From IMG/VR virus record IMGVR_UViG_3300019458_000055, positions 1 to 44,089 of that record: DNA of 44,089 nucleotides; one strand, 5' to 3'. Under the pieces are notes generated by a model, which saw nothing but the letters and a program-made list of their open reading frames with translations, was not told where the DNA came from and ran no database searches. Both the position numbers and the translations under genes were made by a program. This document shows, in pieces, positions 32,291-40,821 of the stretch. Source of the DNA: a virus. Numbering within the stretch: the first letter of the stretch is position 1; each line of letters begins with the position of its first letter.

Positions 32291-32997
32291 TGTTTACGCC
32301 GTGGGCAGGCCATTCGCGCGGCTCGCGGGAATACACCAGCTCCGGCTCATTTAATGTGCCAGCCAAGGTGCGCAGTATCACGGTCACGGTCGTTGGGGGT
32401 GGTGGTGCAGGCGGTGTCGCGCTCAACCCCGAATTGCCTGGCGATACCGGTGGCGGTGGCGGCGGTGGTGCTGAAAGTGTGATTGGTACGCAGGTCGTGA
32501 CGCCAAACGATGTGATTACGGTGACGGTCGGGGCGGGCGGCGCCTCGACGGGCGCGAACGGAAACGACAGCTCACTATCCGGCCCATTCGCGACGATCAC
32601 GGCGAAAGGTGGTCGCGGGGCTGGCGTGGGGTATGGCGGACCGACGGATCAGACGCATGGTGGGGATGGGGGCAGTGGGGGGATCGGCGTCGCTGGGGCG
32701 GGTGGGGCTGCTGGCAATCCGGGCGGGAACGGGACCAACAGTTCGTCAGGGGTCAGCGGAGCCTTGACACACTATCCCGGTGGTGGTGGCGGTGGTGGAG
32801 ATAGTGACACTGGCGCGGCCAACGGTGGAAACGGGGGCGCTGGCTTCAGTGCCGGCAAGACGGGGCTCGTCGGCCAATCGGCCGGCGGCGGCGGCGGCGG
32901 TTCGTTCGCGAGCGGAAAGGGCCAAGGCGGCAACGGCCAGACCGGTATAGGCCCTGGCCAAGCAGGAGATACGGGCTATGTCAAAATCGAGTGGTGA
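32290..32997 (+). CDS. Glycine-rich receptor-binding fibre protein
   Basis: 235 aa. Residues ~15-55 are beta strands (SFNVPAKVRSITVTVVGGGGAGG), then a long region of about 40% glycine (GGGGGGGAESV, GGDGGSGGIGVAGAGGAAGN, GGGGGGGDSDTGAANGGNGG) and a short end (GYVKIEW). This matches the glycine-rich domain of phage fibres, where polyglycine-II sandwiches display receptor-binding loops. Loops between Gly runs should vary fastest. It overlaps the next gene by 20 bases. Confidence 0.8.
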   Translation: MFTPWAGHSRGSREYTSSGSFNVPAKVRSITVTVVGGGGAGGVALNPELPGDTGGGGGGGAESVIGTQVVTPNDVITVTVGAGGASTGANGNDSSLSGPFATITAKGGRGAGVGYGGPTDQTHGGDGGSGGIGVAGAGGAAGNPGGNGTNSSSGVSGALTHYPGGGGGGGDSDTGAANGGNGGAGFSAGKTGLVGQSAGGGGGGSFASGKGQGGNGQTGIGPGQAGDTGYVKIEW

Positions 32998-33238
32998 GTT
33001 AGCGCTCGTGAGCGCAGAGGCGAACGGCCAACGGGCTGTGGTGCTGGCAGTCCCACATGAACAGTTGAACATCGTACTTGAGCGATTTCGTGCCGCAGAG
33101 TTCGCTGCATTGCGATACCGGGACGCGGTCCAGATAGTTTTGGCAGGGCACGGTTACACTGACGGCACACTGGCCTCAATTGATACGGATACGCACGTGC
33201 TGAATGTGCTGGTCCCAGAGCGAGCGCATGGCGGATGA
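32978..33238 (+). CDS. Small hypothetical protein of the fibre cluster
   Basis: 86 aa, starting inside the end of the glycine-rich gene. MSKSSGELALVSAEANGQRAVVLAVPHEQLNIVLERFRAAEFAALRY is alpha/beta. Its position suggests a fibre chaperone or cap, but no family supports this. ATGA overlaps with the following gene. Confidence 0.5.
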   Translation: MSKSSGELALVSAEANGQRAVVLAVPHEQLNIVLERFRAAEFAALRYRDAVQIVLAGHGYTDGTLASIDTDTHVLNVLVPERAHGG

Positions 33239-33600
33239 CCGCACCGAGCCTTGCCTCCTCGCCGCATGTCGCGCGTCAGGAAGCGCGGTTGCGGTGGAAA
33301 GTCATCAGCGCGACTACGACCTTTGTCGCCGTCGATCTGTGGCTGATCGATGTCATTCTCGGCGATACGACCGCCGAGAACATCACGATCAATCTCCCGC
33401 GGGCCAGAGACATGAGCGGCCATCTCGTGTACGTGAAAAAGTTGGTGGCTGGCAACACACTCACGATCGATCCGAGTGGCGCCGAACTGATCGACGGGGC
33501 CGCGACGCTCGCGTTCACGACCGCCAACCAAACCGTCTTGATCGGTGCGGGCCCGACGACGACCGCGCCGTTTGTCTATGGCTGGACGAAACTGAACTGA
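33235..33600 (+). CDS. Small fibre-tip-like beta protein
   Basis: 121 aa, ATGA coupled. NITINLPRARDMSGHLVYVKKLVAGNTLTIDPSGAELIDGAATLAFTTANQTVLIGAG is a pattern found at the C-terminal ends of many phage tail fibres. Here it is a separate gene, so it may be a detachable tip or an assembly partner for the fibres encoded before it. Confidence 0.6.
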   Translation: MTAPSLASSPHVARQEARLRWKVISATTTFVAVDLWLIDVILGDTTAENITINLPRARDMSGHLVYVKKLVAGNTLTIDPSGAELIDGAATLAFTTANQTVLIGAGPTTTAPFVYGWTKLN

Positions 33601-33607
33601 GGATGCT

Positions 33608-34150
33608 ATGGGCCTGCTAAAGAACATCTTCAAGGGAGCAGTCAAGATCGGTGCGCCGATTTTAGGCCAGGCGTTGATCCCGATTCCTGGTGTCGGTGCG
33701 GCCATCGGTGGGGCAGTTGGCAATACGATCGGGAGTGGGAGGCCAACCATCGGGAAAGCGCTTGGCGGTGCTGCGGCAGGAGCGATCGGCGGCGGCATTC
33801 TGAGCAAGATCCCTGGCGCTGCCGCGTTAGGCGGTGCAGCTGGTGGGAGAGCCGCCGGGAGTACAGGCGCGAGTGCTGGTGGTGGTGTCTTGGGCAAGAT
33901 CTTCGGCAGCGCGGCCAAGTACGGGCCGGACATCTTGCAGACGGGGATAGCTGGTTATGGCGCCTACGAGGGCGCCAAGGCGCAGAAGCGGGGCGACAAG
34001 ATGCAGCAGCAAGCGTTGGACATGGCGATGCGCGAGTACGCCGCGAACGAGCCGCTGCGTGCTAAGGCGCGGAGCCTAATGCTGGCGCCGCAAGCACCGC
34101 GGCAAGATCTGTCCGCGCTCTACCGATCGACCGAGAACCCGTGGGGTTGA
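33608..34150 (+). CDS. Ejection protein candidate (gp7-like)
   Basis: 180 aa. The first half is glycine/alanine-rich with membrane-like character (PIPGVGAAIGGAVGNTIGSG, GGAAAGAIGGGILSKIPGAAALGG), the second half a Lys/Gln helix (AKAQKRGDKMQQQALDMAMREYAAN). Such small Gly/Ala proteins are P22 gp7-type internal virion proteins that enter the host envelope at infection. It is the first of the block that ends at 38257. Confidence 0.65.
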   Translation: MGLLKNIFKGAVKIGAPILGQALIPIPGVGAAIGGAVGNTIGSGRPTIGKALGGAAAGAIGGGILSKIPGAAALGGAAGGRAAGSTGASAGGGVLGKIFGSAAKYGPDILQTGIAGYGAYEGAKAQKRGDKMQQQALDMAMREYAANEPLRAKARSLMLAPQAPRQDLSALYRSTENPWG

Positions 34151-34151
34151 G

Positions 34152-35603
34152 ATGGCAAGTTATAGCGTGAAGAAGATCAGTGGCCTGCTCGGTCAGCCGG
34201 GCGCGACGACGAGCGGACCGAACCTAACCCCACCTACGGGGAGCCGTATGGACCCGTATAACACGGGGACGCCGTGGAATGCTACGCTCTCTGGCGGTGG
34301 CGCGATGATGGCGCCGCCAAACATGCCGCCGCAGACGGGCGTCACCACATCGCCAGGGACCGTGCCACAGCCGCCGCCGAATGTGCCCCGACCGCCGCAA
34401 ACGTTCGCGACGGGCAACGTGCAGGGTGTCACGTCGTTCGGGCCCGGCAACTCGCTCATCGGTGCACAGATCAATCCCACTACGGACCCACGGCTCGCCA
34501 ATGTCCAGGGAGCGGCCGATCAAGCGATGGGGAAGTACACGGGGTTTCAGGAAGGGCAATACGGGCCCCTCAGCATGAACACATCGCAGTCCGATGCGCT
34601 CTACAAGGAGTTGTTAGGCTTGGCCCGGAGCGGTGGCAGCGCCACGACGGTGGGCGGTCCGAGCCTACCACCCGAACTGACCGGCGCGATCGGTGACCTG
34701 ACTAGACAGATCGGCTCCGGCCCGGACCGCGCGAAGTTGGCCGCTGATACGTTCGATATCCTCTCGCAGCGCGCGGCACCCGGCCGAGAGAAGGCGGTCC
34801 GTGAGTTGGGCCAGAAAACGGCCGCGCTCGGTCGCGTTGGAAGCGGCATCTATGGCTCTAACCTCACGGATCTGCAGACCAACTTCGACACGGAGGACGC
34901 GTTGAGTAAGCGACAGCTCGCGACGGAATCGGCTGGGCAGACACTGGCCGATCGTATCCAGTCGTTGAGTGCGCTGCAAGGGGTGTCCGGTGCGTTAGGC
35001 AGTGGCTACGCGGGCGCGTTACGTGCTGCGCAGCAAGCGGACAGCGACAAGTTCAACCGACTCTTCGATCTGACGCGCGATATCAGTGCGCGCGAAAGCG
35101 ACCAGTACGGACGGGCCGCGGCTGATCGGAACTTCGCGGCTGGTCGCGAGAGCGAACTGTATGGCCGACGCCGCGGCGAATATGGGGACTTGTTAGGTGC
35201 AGAGAGTCAACTCTTTGGGCAAGGGCAGTCGGCGCGCGACGAGTTGCGTGGCGAGCGGGGCTATCAAGGCGCGCTCGAGGCGGACGCGATTCGTCGGCGG
35301 ACGAGTCAACGCGATGCGGAAGAGAGTTATCTGGACAGCGCGGAACGGCGCCGGCAGGCCGAGATCGGTGGGCTCAGTGGCGCGTTCGGCGGACAGCCAA
35401 CGGGCCTACAAACGCAGATCAGCCAAGGGCTCAGTGCGCAAGGCGCCGACGCGATTAGCGGGGCTGGCGACTGGCTGTCGCAGTACTTGCTGCGAAAGCA
35501 GATGGCGCGGCAACCACAGCCCGGCATGGCCCGACCGCCGAATGTCTACGTCCCGCCCATCAATATTCCTGACTACACGTACAACGACCCGCGATTTGGA
35601 TAA
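34152..35603 (+). CDS. Ejection/internal virion protein candidate (gp20-like)
   Basis: 483 aa. A proline-rich start (LTPPTGSRMDPYNTG, MPPQTGVTTSPGTVPQPPPN), then a long Gln/Arg/Ala coiled region (about 180-430; SKRQLATESAGQTLADRIQSLSALQGVSG, ARESDQYGRAAADRNFAAGRESELYGRRRGEYGDLL). The last part is proline-rich. It fits internal virion proteins that form a channel through the envelope. Starts 1 base after the preceding stop. Confidence 0.6.
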   Translation: MASYSVKKISGLLGQPGATTSGPNLTPPTGSRMDPYNTGTPWNATLSGGGAMMAPPNMPPQTGVTTSPGTVPQPPPNVPRPPQTFATGNVQGVTSFGPGNSLIGAQINPTTDPRLANVQGAADQAMGKYTGFQEGQYGPLSMNTSQSDALYKELLGLARSGGSATTVGGPSLPPELTGAIGDLTRQIGSGPDRAKLAADTFDILSQRAAPGREKAVRELGQKTAALGRVGSGIYGSNLTDLQTNFDTEDALSKRQLATESAGQTLADRIQSLSALQGVSGALGSGYAGALRAAQQADSDKFNRLFDLTRDISARESDQYGRAAADRNFAAGRESELYGRRRGEYGDLLGAESQLFGQGQSARDELRGERGYQGALEADAIRRRTSQRDAEESYLDSAERRRQAEIGGLSGAFGGQPTGLQTQISQGLSAQGADAISGAGDWLSQYLLRKQMARQPQPGMARPPNVYVPPINIPDYTYNDPRFG

Positions 35604-35606
35604 GTC

Positions 35607-36539
35607 ATGCCGAGCCTTCTCTCCTATCTCGCACGGGCCGCGCCGGGCGTTCTAGCCCGGGGCCAGCAGGGCCGTATGCAGGGCGAGCAGTTGCGCCGTC
35701 AGCAGGACCTAGCAGAGCAGCAACGCCAAGATGCCGAGAACCGCGTGATCGAGCAGCACATCATGGACGCCGCACGCTTTGCGGAGCAACAGCGGCAGTT
35801 CAATGTGAGCCAACAAGCCACGGCGGACGAGCGCACAGAAGCCCGCAAGTATCGCGAGTCGATGGATACGTACAATCGGGCCCGTCAGGCCGAGCAGGAC
35901 GCACGCGCGGCCGCGGCTGCTGCATTGGCCCAGAGCAATGCTGATCGTATATACGGCATTCAGAAGGACCGCTTAGAGATTGAAAAGCGAAGACTAGAAC
36001 GCATGGGACAGCCGAAGCCTGGCAAGCCGGTCTCTGAGGCAGGCGCGAACGCGTTGGCCGTCACACAGGGGCTTCTCAAGAGCGCGACGGATCTGCGGGC
36101 CAAGTTCGGGCAGTTCGTTGCGGAAGGTCAGAATGTCAGCGGTCCGATCCGCGGACGGATGTCGCCCATCCTGCAAGCGTTCCGCAGACAGCCGAGCGAG
36201 GTCACGAACGCGCAAGCTGGGCTGGCCAATCTGTCGTCGGACATCATGAAAGCGCGATCGGGCGGTGCGATCACGCCGCAAGAGTTTGAGCGGTTGGAGC
36301 CGTTCCTCGCAGATCGCAATACCGACGAAGTGTCGGCTCAAGACAAACTTGCGTCGTTGGTGCAGGAGCTCGGGCGCGTGCAGGAGGAGAAGCTGGAAGC
36401 GCTGGAGGACATCGGCCGCGACGTGAGCAAACTGAAGGGGCGCTATAGTCCTGAGATCGCTAGGATGCTGGAACAGTCGCGGGTGCCATCCATCTCCAGC
36501 AAAAGTGCGCGACCACCTCTAAGCCAGATGCCGAAATGA
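35607..36539 (+). CDS. Internal virion protein candidate, coiled coil
   Basis: 310 aa. Residues ~20-135 are a near-continuous charged helix (RGQQGRMQGEQLRRQQDLAEQQRQDAENRVIEQHIMDAARFAEQQRQF and on). The second half has helical bundles (FGQFVAEGQNVSGPIRGRMSPILQAF). The ATGA overlap with the next gene supports joint expression of the ejection set. Confidence 0.6.
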   Translation: MPSLLSYLARAAPGVLARGQQGRMQGEQLRRQQDLAEQQRQDAENRVIEQHIMDAARFAEQQRQFNVSQQATADERTEARKYRESMDTYNRARQAEQDARAAAAAALAQSNADRIYGIQKDRLEIEKRRLERMGQPKPGKPVSEAGANALAVTQGLLKSATDLRAKFGQFVAEGQNVSGPIRGRMSPILQAFRRQPSEVTNAQAGLANLSSDIMKARSGGAITPQEFERLEPFLADRNTDEVSAQDKLASLVQELGRVQEEKLEALEDIGRDVSKLKGRYSPEIARMLEQSRVPSISSKSARPPLSQMPK

Positions 36540-38257
36540 ACGGCATGCAACCACCCAAACGGAAGCCGCTTCGTCCCGATCAATATCAGTGGGCGAAGGA
36601 TAATGGCTACTCCGATGATGAACTGCGGGCCCAAGGCTATGATCCGCCGGCCGACTTCTCTGGCGTACAGGCTGGCTCAAGCACAACGGCACCGCTCAAG
36701 CCCATGCCGAAAACGGGCAAGGTTGCCGCGGCTGGTCGTGGCCTGATGGAATCGCTCTTGTTCGGCGGGAGCGATGAAGCAGCTGCGGCCCTGTCGTTCC
36801 GTCGGGACGAGGACGCGCCCTTGTCCGAGCTCGCGAAAGGGAGCGAACCGGGTGGCTCAACCGCACAGCGCTACAAGCAGTTCAAAGCCTCGCGCGAACA
36901 GGCACAGGCCGATCAGCCTGGCGCGTATCTCGGCGGCGAACTGACGGGACTGGCCGCGTCGATGGCGCTCCCGCTCGGTGCAGCCAAGGCAGCGCCGACA
37001 TTGGTCGGTCGCGCGTTGCGGGCTGGTGGGACTGGTCTCGGTATTGGCGCGACGTCCGGTGCGCTATCCGCTGATGGTGGGCTCGCAGAACGTGCGAAGG
37101 GGGCCGCGCTCGGCGGGGCGATCGGTGGGCTCGGCGGCGCTGCCGCATCGCCCATCATCGAAGGTGTCGCCCGTGCACCAGCCGCAGTGCTGGCTGGCGT
37201 CGGTGCTGCGGGTGGCGCGCTAATGGGCGATAGTCCGATGGACCGATTGCAGAAAGCCGCGATTGGTGGCGCGTTGCTGGGCGGGCCTAAGACCATTGCG
37301 GCTACGGCCCGGTCGATCGTTTCGCCTCGATTCTCGGCGGGCGATGTGTTACGAACAGTAATGGGCAAGCCGCCGATCAAAGCGCCGCACTTCGCGGAAG
37401 AGCTAGCGAAAGCGACCGGGATCAAGCCGACCAACGTGCCCAAAGAACTAGCGACCATGCGGGTCGACCAGCTCGCGCAGTCGTCGCCGGAATACCAAGC
37501 TCTCTGGGCGCAGCATCAGGCGCCAGTAGACGATCCGCTGCTCGTCGACATGATTCAGCAGAGTCCGACGCTCCGTGATGCGAAAAAGCGGGCGATCAAC
37601 ACCATGCGTGAGTTCAAGTTGCCGGTGAGCCAAATCAAGAGTGCGACAGGGGAGAGAACCGTCCTGCCGACGCCGCAGATGCTGCACTTCATGAAGATGG
37701 AAGTCGACAAGGACATCGCGCAGCTCGTGGCAGGGAAGGTACGACCCGGCCAGTCCACCAACATCGCGGCCAAGACGCAGACGCTCAACACGTTCCGCGA
37801 TTACATCGAACAAGCCGTCCCTGGCTACGCGGAGGCTAACGCCACGTTTGCCGCGTCATCGGCCAAGCTCAAAGCGTTGCAGCAGGGTGCGAAGGCATGG
37901 CCCAAGAGCGCAGATGAGATTGAGTTCATGACGCAAGGGATGGCACCCGAGGAGCTAGAAGCATTCCGCACAGGGCTCGCTAGTCACGTCTACAAACGGA
38001 TCAATGACAGCAAGCCAGGCAGCGACGTGCTTGGGTCGCTCCTCGGCACGGAAGTTGGCACTGCTGGGGCGCCAGATAAGCTCCGTCGGCTGCGCGTCCT
38101 GTTTCCTGACGAGGCATCGTATCGGACGTTTGAGGAGAAGATCCTGCGACAGAAGCGGGACATTGGCGCCAAGACGATCGCGACACAGCGTGGCGCGGCT
38201 GGCTTGTTGGGTCGCACGCCGCTCCTCATGCAAGCACTGACTGGACAAGGCCAATGA
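36536..38257 (+). CDS. Large ejection protein candidate (gp16-like)
   Basis: 573 aa, close to the P22 gp16 length (about 609). LRPDQYQWAKDNGYSDDELRAQGYDPP is a folded start; residues ~120-270 are rich in Ala/Gly with hydrophobic runs (GLAASMALPLGAAKAAPTLVGRALRAGGTGLGIGATSGAL, GGAIGGLGGAAASPII, LAGVGAAGGALMGD), the rest helical and charged. This is a protein made to insert into membrane. It ends in an ATGA overlap with the first lysis-area gene. Confidence 0.6.
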   Translation: MNGMQPPKRKPLRPDQYQWAKDNGYSDDELRAQGYDPPADFSGVQAGSSTTAPLKPMPKTGKVAAAGRGLMESLLFGGSDEAAAALSFRRDEDAPLSELAKGSEPGGSTAQRYKQFKASREQAQADQPGAYLGGELTGLAASMALPLGAAKAAPTLVGRALRAGGTGLGIGATSGALSADGGLAERAKGAALGGAIGGLGGAAASPIIEGVARAPAAVLAGVGAAGGALMGDSPMDRLQKAAIGGALLGGPKTIAATARSIVSPRFSAGDVLRTVMGKPPIKAPHFAEELAKATGIKPTNVPKELATMRVDQLAQSSPEYQALWAQHQAPVDDPLLVDMIQQSPTLRDAKKRAINTMREFKLPVSQIKSATGERTVLPTPQMLHFMKMEVDKDIAQLVAGKVRPGQSTNIAAKTQTLNTFRDYIEQAVPGYAEANATFAASSAKLKALQQGAKAWPKSADEIEFMTQGMAPEELEAFRTGLASHVYKRINDSKPGSDVLGSLLGTEVGTAGAPDKLRRLRVLFPDEASYRTFEEKILRQKRDIGAKTIATQRGAAGLLGRTPLLMQALTGQGQ

Positions 38258-38418
38258 GTCAACTCAACGACTTTATCGCGGCCAAAATGCACAAGATGCA
38301 GGACGAAGATCGGCCGCAGAAACAGAAACTTGCGATCGCCTTCAGTTATGCGCGTAAGGAAGGGCTCAAGGGCGCTAAGAAGAAGCCGTCCATGCTCGAG
38401 CGCATCTTCAAGAAATGA
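38254..38418 (+). CDS. Small basic phage protein
   Basis: 54 aa, ATGA-coupled on both sides. MSQLNDFIAAKMHKMQDEDR then a basic end (EGLKGAKKKPSMLERIFKK). The segment LAIAFSYARKEGLK recalls short phage proteins whose helix precedes a Lys-rich tail. Clear coding signal from coupling despite its size. Function unknown. Confidence 0.55.
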   Translation: MSQLNDFIAAKMHKMQDEDRPQKQKLAIAFSYARKEGLKGAKKKPSMLERIFKK

Positions 38419-38678
38419 CGACGCTCACCACGATGTTCAAAGAGGCGAACGGCGACTATTCCTCCGTCCGCGTCGTTGGCATCGCGATTGGGCTGGCGAC
38501 GGCATTCTTTCTTTTCTCGTTAGGCCTCGCATGTACGATCGCGGTCATCAATGGCAGGCACGAAAGCCTGCAGTGGACGATGGCGAGCGCGGCCGCAGTG
38601 GTAGCTGCGGGTAGCTTCGGTGCGGCCAACGTGCTGAGCAAACGCACGCCGGCGGTGGATGCTGTGGTGCAGCAATGA
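38415..38678 (+). CDS. Two-helix membrane protein, holin candidate
   Basis: 87 aa. Membrane segments at ~20-43 (VGIAIGLATAFFLFSLGLACTIAVI) and ~52-74 (LQWTMASAAAVVAAGSFGAANVL). Short charged ends. Two-helix holins open the inner membrane so the endolysin can pass. It is followed by other small membrane proteins, so which is the holin is not settled. ATGA overlaps at both ends. Confidence 0.6.
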   Translation: MTTLTTMFKEANGDYSSVRVVGIAIGLATAFFLFSLGLACTIAVINGRHESLQWTMASAAAVVAAGSFGAANVLSKRTPAVDAVVQQ

Positions 38679-38959
38679 TGATCGTCCGGCTCTGCGGGCT
38701 CATCGTGTTTCTGATCATTGCGATCTCTGCGGCCGTGGATATTCGGCACTCGCTGACGTCGAGCGACCCGCACCCGCTGATCACCGGGACGCATGCCGCC
38801 ATGCTGCTGATCGCGCTCTTTGCGGTTAGTATCACGAATGAACGACTGAGCAACCAACTGCTTCGCGCCCTGGCGATCCTGCGTGGCATCAAGCCAAAGA
38901 CGGACGAACATCCGACGCATCGCCCGCGCCGACGCAAACCCTCACGAGGTGATCCATGA
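38675..38959 (+). CDS. Second two-helix membrane protein, holin/antiholin candidate
   Basis: 94 aa. Start at the first of two tandem ATGs (38675, 38678). Hydrophobic segments at ~5-22 (RLCGLIVFLIIAISAAV) and ~40-56 (THAAMLLIALFAVSI), then a very basic tail (HRPRRRKPSRG). Two possible starts one codon apart recall lambda S dual starts, but spacing is too short to copy that. It may be a holin partner. Confidence 0.55.
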   Translation: MMIVRLCGLIVFLIIAISAAVDIRHSLTSSDPHPLITGTHAAMLLIALFAVSITNERLSNQLLRALAILRGIKPKTDEHPTHRPRRRKPSRGDP

Positions 38960-39243
38960 GTACGATACGTGTCGCGATTGAGCACTTGCAGCGCGAGCGG
39001 GATATCCTGTCGGACGAGAAGCAAGCGCTTGCCACGGAGTTGCTGCAGTTCCCGCACTCAAATCGGCCGATTGGGGAAGGCCCAGAGAGCGGGGACTATG
39101 TGACGTGGATTCACACCGTGCCAGGCAACGAAGCGACGGCCGACGCTTATGACCGACTCTACGCGAAGCATCAGACGGCGGTTGCGCGCTATGAGGCGAA
39201 CGTGGCTGTTACTCGGCAGTTGGAGGCGTGGCTCCGTACGTGA
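38956..39243 (+). CDS. Hypothetical coiled-coil protein
   Basis: 95 aa from ATG 38956 (ATGA). MSTIRVAIEHLQRERDILSDEKQALATELLQF is a coiled coil, and DAYDRLYAKHQTAVARYEANVAVTRQLEAWL a second. GESGDYVTWIHTVPGNEA-like loop between. No membrane segment. Role in lysis or assembly unknown. Confidence 0.55.
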   Translation: MSTIRVAIEHLQRERDILSDEKQALATELLQFPHSNRPIGEGPESGDYVTWIHTVPGNEATADAYDRLYAKHQTAVARYEANVAVTRQLEAWLRT

Positions 39244-39806
39244 ACAACCCGTTCCGTGAGCCCATCCAAGTAGAGGCGTTGCATTTCTCGGGCTACGAAG
39301 ATCGCTGTCCACAGTGTAACTGGCGATCGGCGTATATCTCAATGTGTCACGCGCGACTCAAGTGTCGCATGCCAGCAGGCGTAGAGCACCGGCACGTCGA
39401 GTGCGTCCGCTGCGGTATGACCCGGATTGAGCGTGTGCTGCCGCTCGATGCCGATGTGCCGCTTGAGCCGGCAGAGGTTGAAGCAATGACGGCGTGTCTT
39501 TCGCGACACTTTCACTGTCAGGTGCGGCCCATCGAGGAGTATTGTCAACGATTGGATTTCTGGATGGAGCGGATGGTTGAGCGCCTAACGGCGAGCCAAT
39601 ACGAGGATGATCGCGCGAAAGTCGAGTGGTTGCGATGGGTCCGGCTGCAAATCAGGAAGTCCAATCTTCTCGCTCGGACCTTGTACAATTGGGAAGACGC
39701 TCGAACGACACCATGTCCGGTCCATCAAGGCCGGTGGGCAGGCATCGGAATCTGCGTGCACGGCTGTGATGAAACCGGCTGGCTGCCCAACGAGTTAGGG
39801 CCATGA
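39240..39806 (+). CDS. Hypothetical protein with zinc-ribbon
   Basis: 188 aa from GTG 39240, which overlaps the previous stop (GTGA); an in-frame GTG at 39228 is the alternative. CPQCNWRSAYISMC and HVECVRCGMTRIE give two CxxC knuckles near residues 20-65, a zinc-ribbon. A helical middle is followed by a second C/H group (CPVHQGRWAGIGICVHGC) near the end. Binding to nucleic acid or protein is possible. It is out of place inside the lysis cluster. Confidence 0.6.
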   Translation: MNNPFREPIQVEALHFSGYEDRCPQCNWRSAYISMCHARLKCRMPAGVEHRHVECVRCGMTRIERVLPLDADVPLEPAEVEAMTACLSRHFHCQVRPIEEYCQRLDFWMERMVERLTASQYEDDRAKVEWLRWVRLQIRKSNLLARTLYNWEDARTTPCPVHQGRWAGIGICVHGCDETGWLPNELGP

Positions 39807-40486
39807 ATAAGTGGCGTCCCTACCTCCCCCACGCGTTAGGCGCAGCCGCGGGGCTGTGCCTGATCGGCTTTGGCGTCCAATGGTGGCAGCATCGCAGTGT
39901 CGCCCGTGAGCTCGTGCACGCACGATCGACCGCCTTGGCGGCGGCGCAGCACGATGACTCGGTAAGCAGGGTCAACGCGGCGCAGACGGGGCGCATCATC
40001 GCCCTCACGCGTAGCGCAGAACAAGCCGACAGTACGGCCGCACTCTGGCGGCGGCGGGCGTTGGCGAACGAACGCGCGCTCGCGCAATTCGCAACGACAC
40101 GGGACCAACTTCGGGACTCGCTCCGGCTCAGTACGACGGGCGCGGATTCCTTGCCCGTGTTGGTGCGACTGGTCAACACGCTCACGAGCGAGACGACCGC
40201 GCTGCGGCAAAGTTTGGGCGCGGCGCTCTTCGCGGACTCGATGCGCAAGCACGCGGTGGATTCGCTCACCACGGGCCATCTGGCCGACAGCGCGCGCTAC
40301 GAGCTCGTGGTGGTTTCGAACAAGCAACTGCGGGCTGCCCTGACGGACGCGCAACGGGCGCTGGCTCGCGCGGAAGCGCCGTGTCGGATCTTGTTCTTCA
40401 AGTGTCCAACACGCACATCGGTCGCAGTGGTCGGTGGGGCGGTCGGCGCGGGTGTGACCTATCTCCTCACGGCGAAGGGCGGATGA
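39803..40486 (+). CDS. Spanin-like membrane coiled-coil protein
   Basis: 227 aa. N-terminal membrane anchor (~9-27, PHALGAAAGLCLIGFGVQWW), a periplasmic coiled coil (~35-190) of charged heptads (RSAEQADSTAALWRRRALANERALAQFATTRDQLRDSL), a CRILFFKC pair, and a C-terminal hydrophobic stretch (~208-225, VAVVGGAVGAGVTYLLTA). The first part is like an i-spanin (Rz). A second membrane segment instead of a partner lipoprotein is odd. A spanin role in outer-membrane disruption is inferred from fold and position near the endolysin. Confidence 0.55.
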   Translation: MNKWRPYLPHALGAAAGLCLIGFGVQWWQHRSVARELVHARSTALAAAQHDDSVSRVNAAQTGRIIALTRSAEQADSTAALWRRRALANERALAQFATTRDQLRDSLRLSTTGADSLPVLVRLVNTLTSETTALRQSLGAALFADSMRKHAVDSLTTGHLADSARYELVVVSNKQLRAALTDAQRALARAEAPCRILFFKCPTRTSVAVVGGAVGAGVTYLLTAKGG

Positions 40487-40821
40487 TGCAGGCGACTGGC
40501 TTCGAGGTCACGCCGGGCGTGTGGCTCGGGGCGGCGTTAGGCGTGATTATCGTCGGCATTGGGACGTTGATCCGCATGAACTTCACGCTACGCGATCGGT
40601 CCGGCCGGATGCTCCAGACGTTATACGGTGATGAGAAGACACCGGGTCTCGTCAAAGACGTTGAAGACATGAAGGACGAAGTCACCACCACACGCAGTGA
40701 CATGGCGCTCACCAAGCACACGATGGAATCCATGGAGCGGCGGCACGAAGAGATGGCGAAGAATCTCGGTGCGATTTTGCGCGGCGAAGGTCCATTTAAG
40801 CCCTGGCGCGGCCGATCATGA
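40483..40821 (+). CDS. One-helix membrane protein with coiled-coil tail
   Basis: 112 aa from ATG 40483 (ATGA on the previous stop). Membrane helix ~11-32 (VWLGAALGVIIVGIGTLIRM), then a coiled coil (VKDVEDMKDEVTTTRSDMALTKHTMESMERRHEEMAKN). This XhlA-like arrangement occurs in phage lysis cassettes. It may be a holin accessory or pinholin. Confidence 0.55.
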   Translation: MMQATGFEVTPGVWLGAALGVIIVGIGTLIRMNFTLRDRSGRMLQTLYGDEKTPGLVKDVEDMKDEVTTTRSDMALTKHTMESMERRHEEMAKNLGAILRGEGPFKPWRGRS

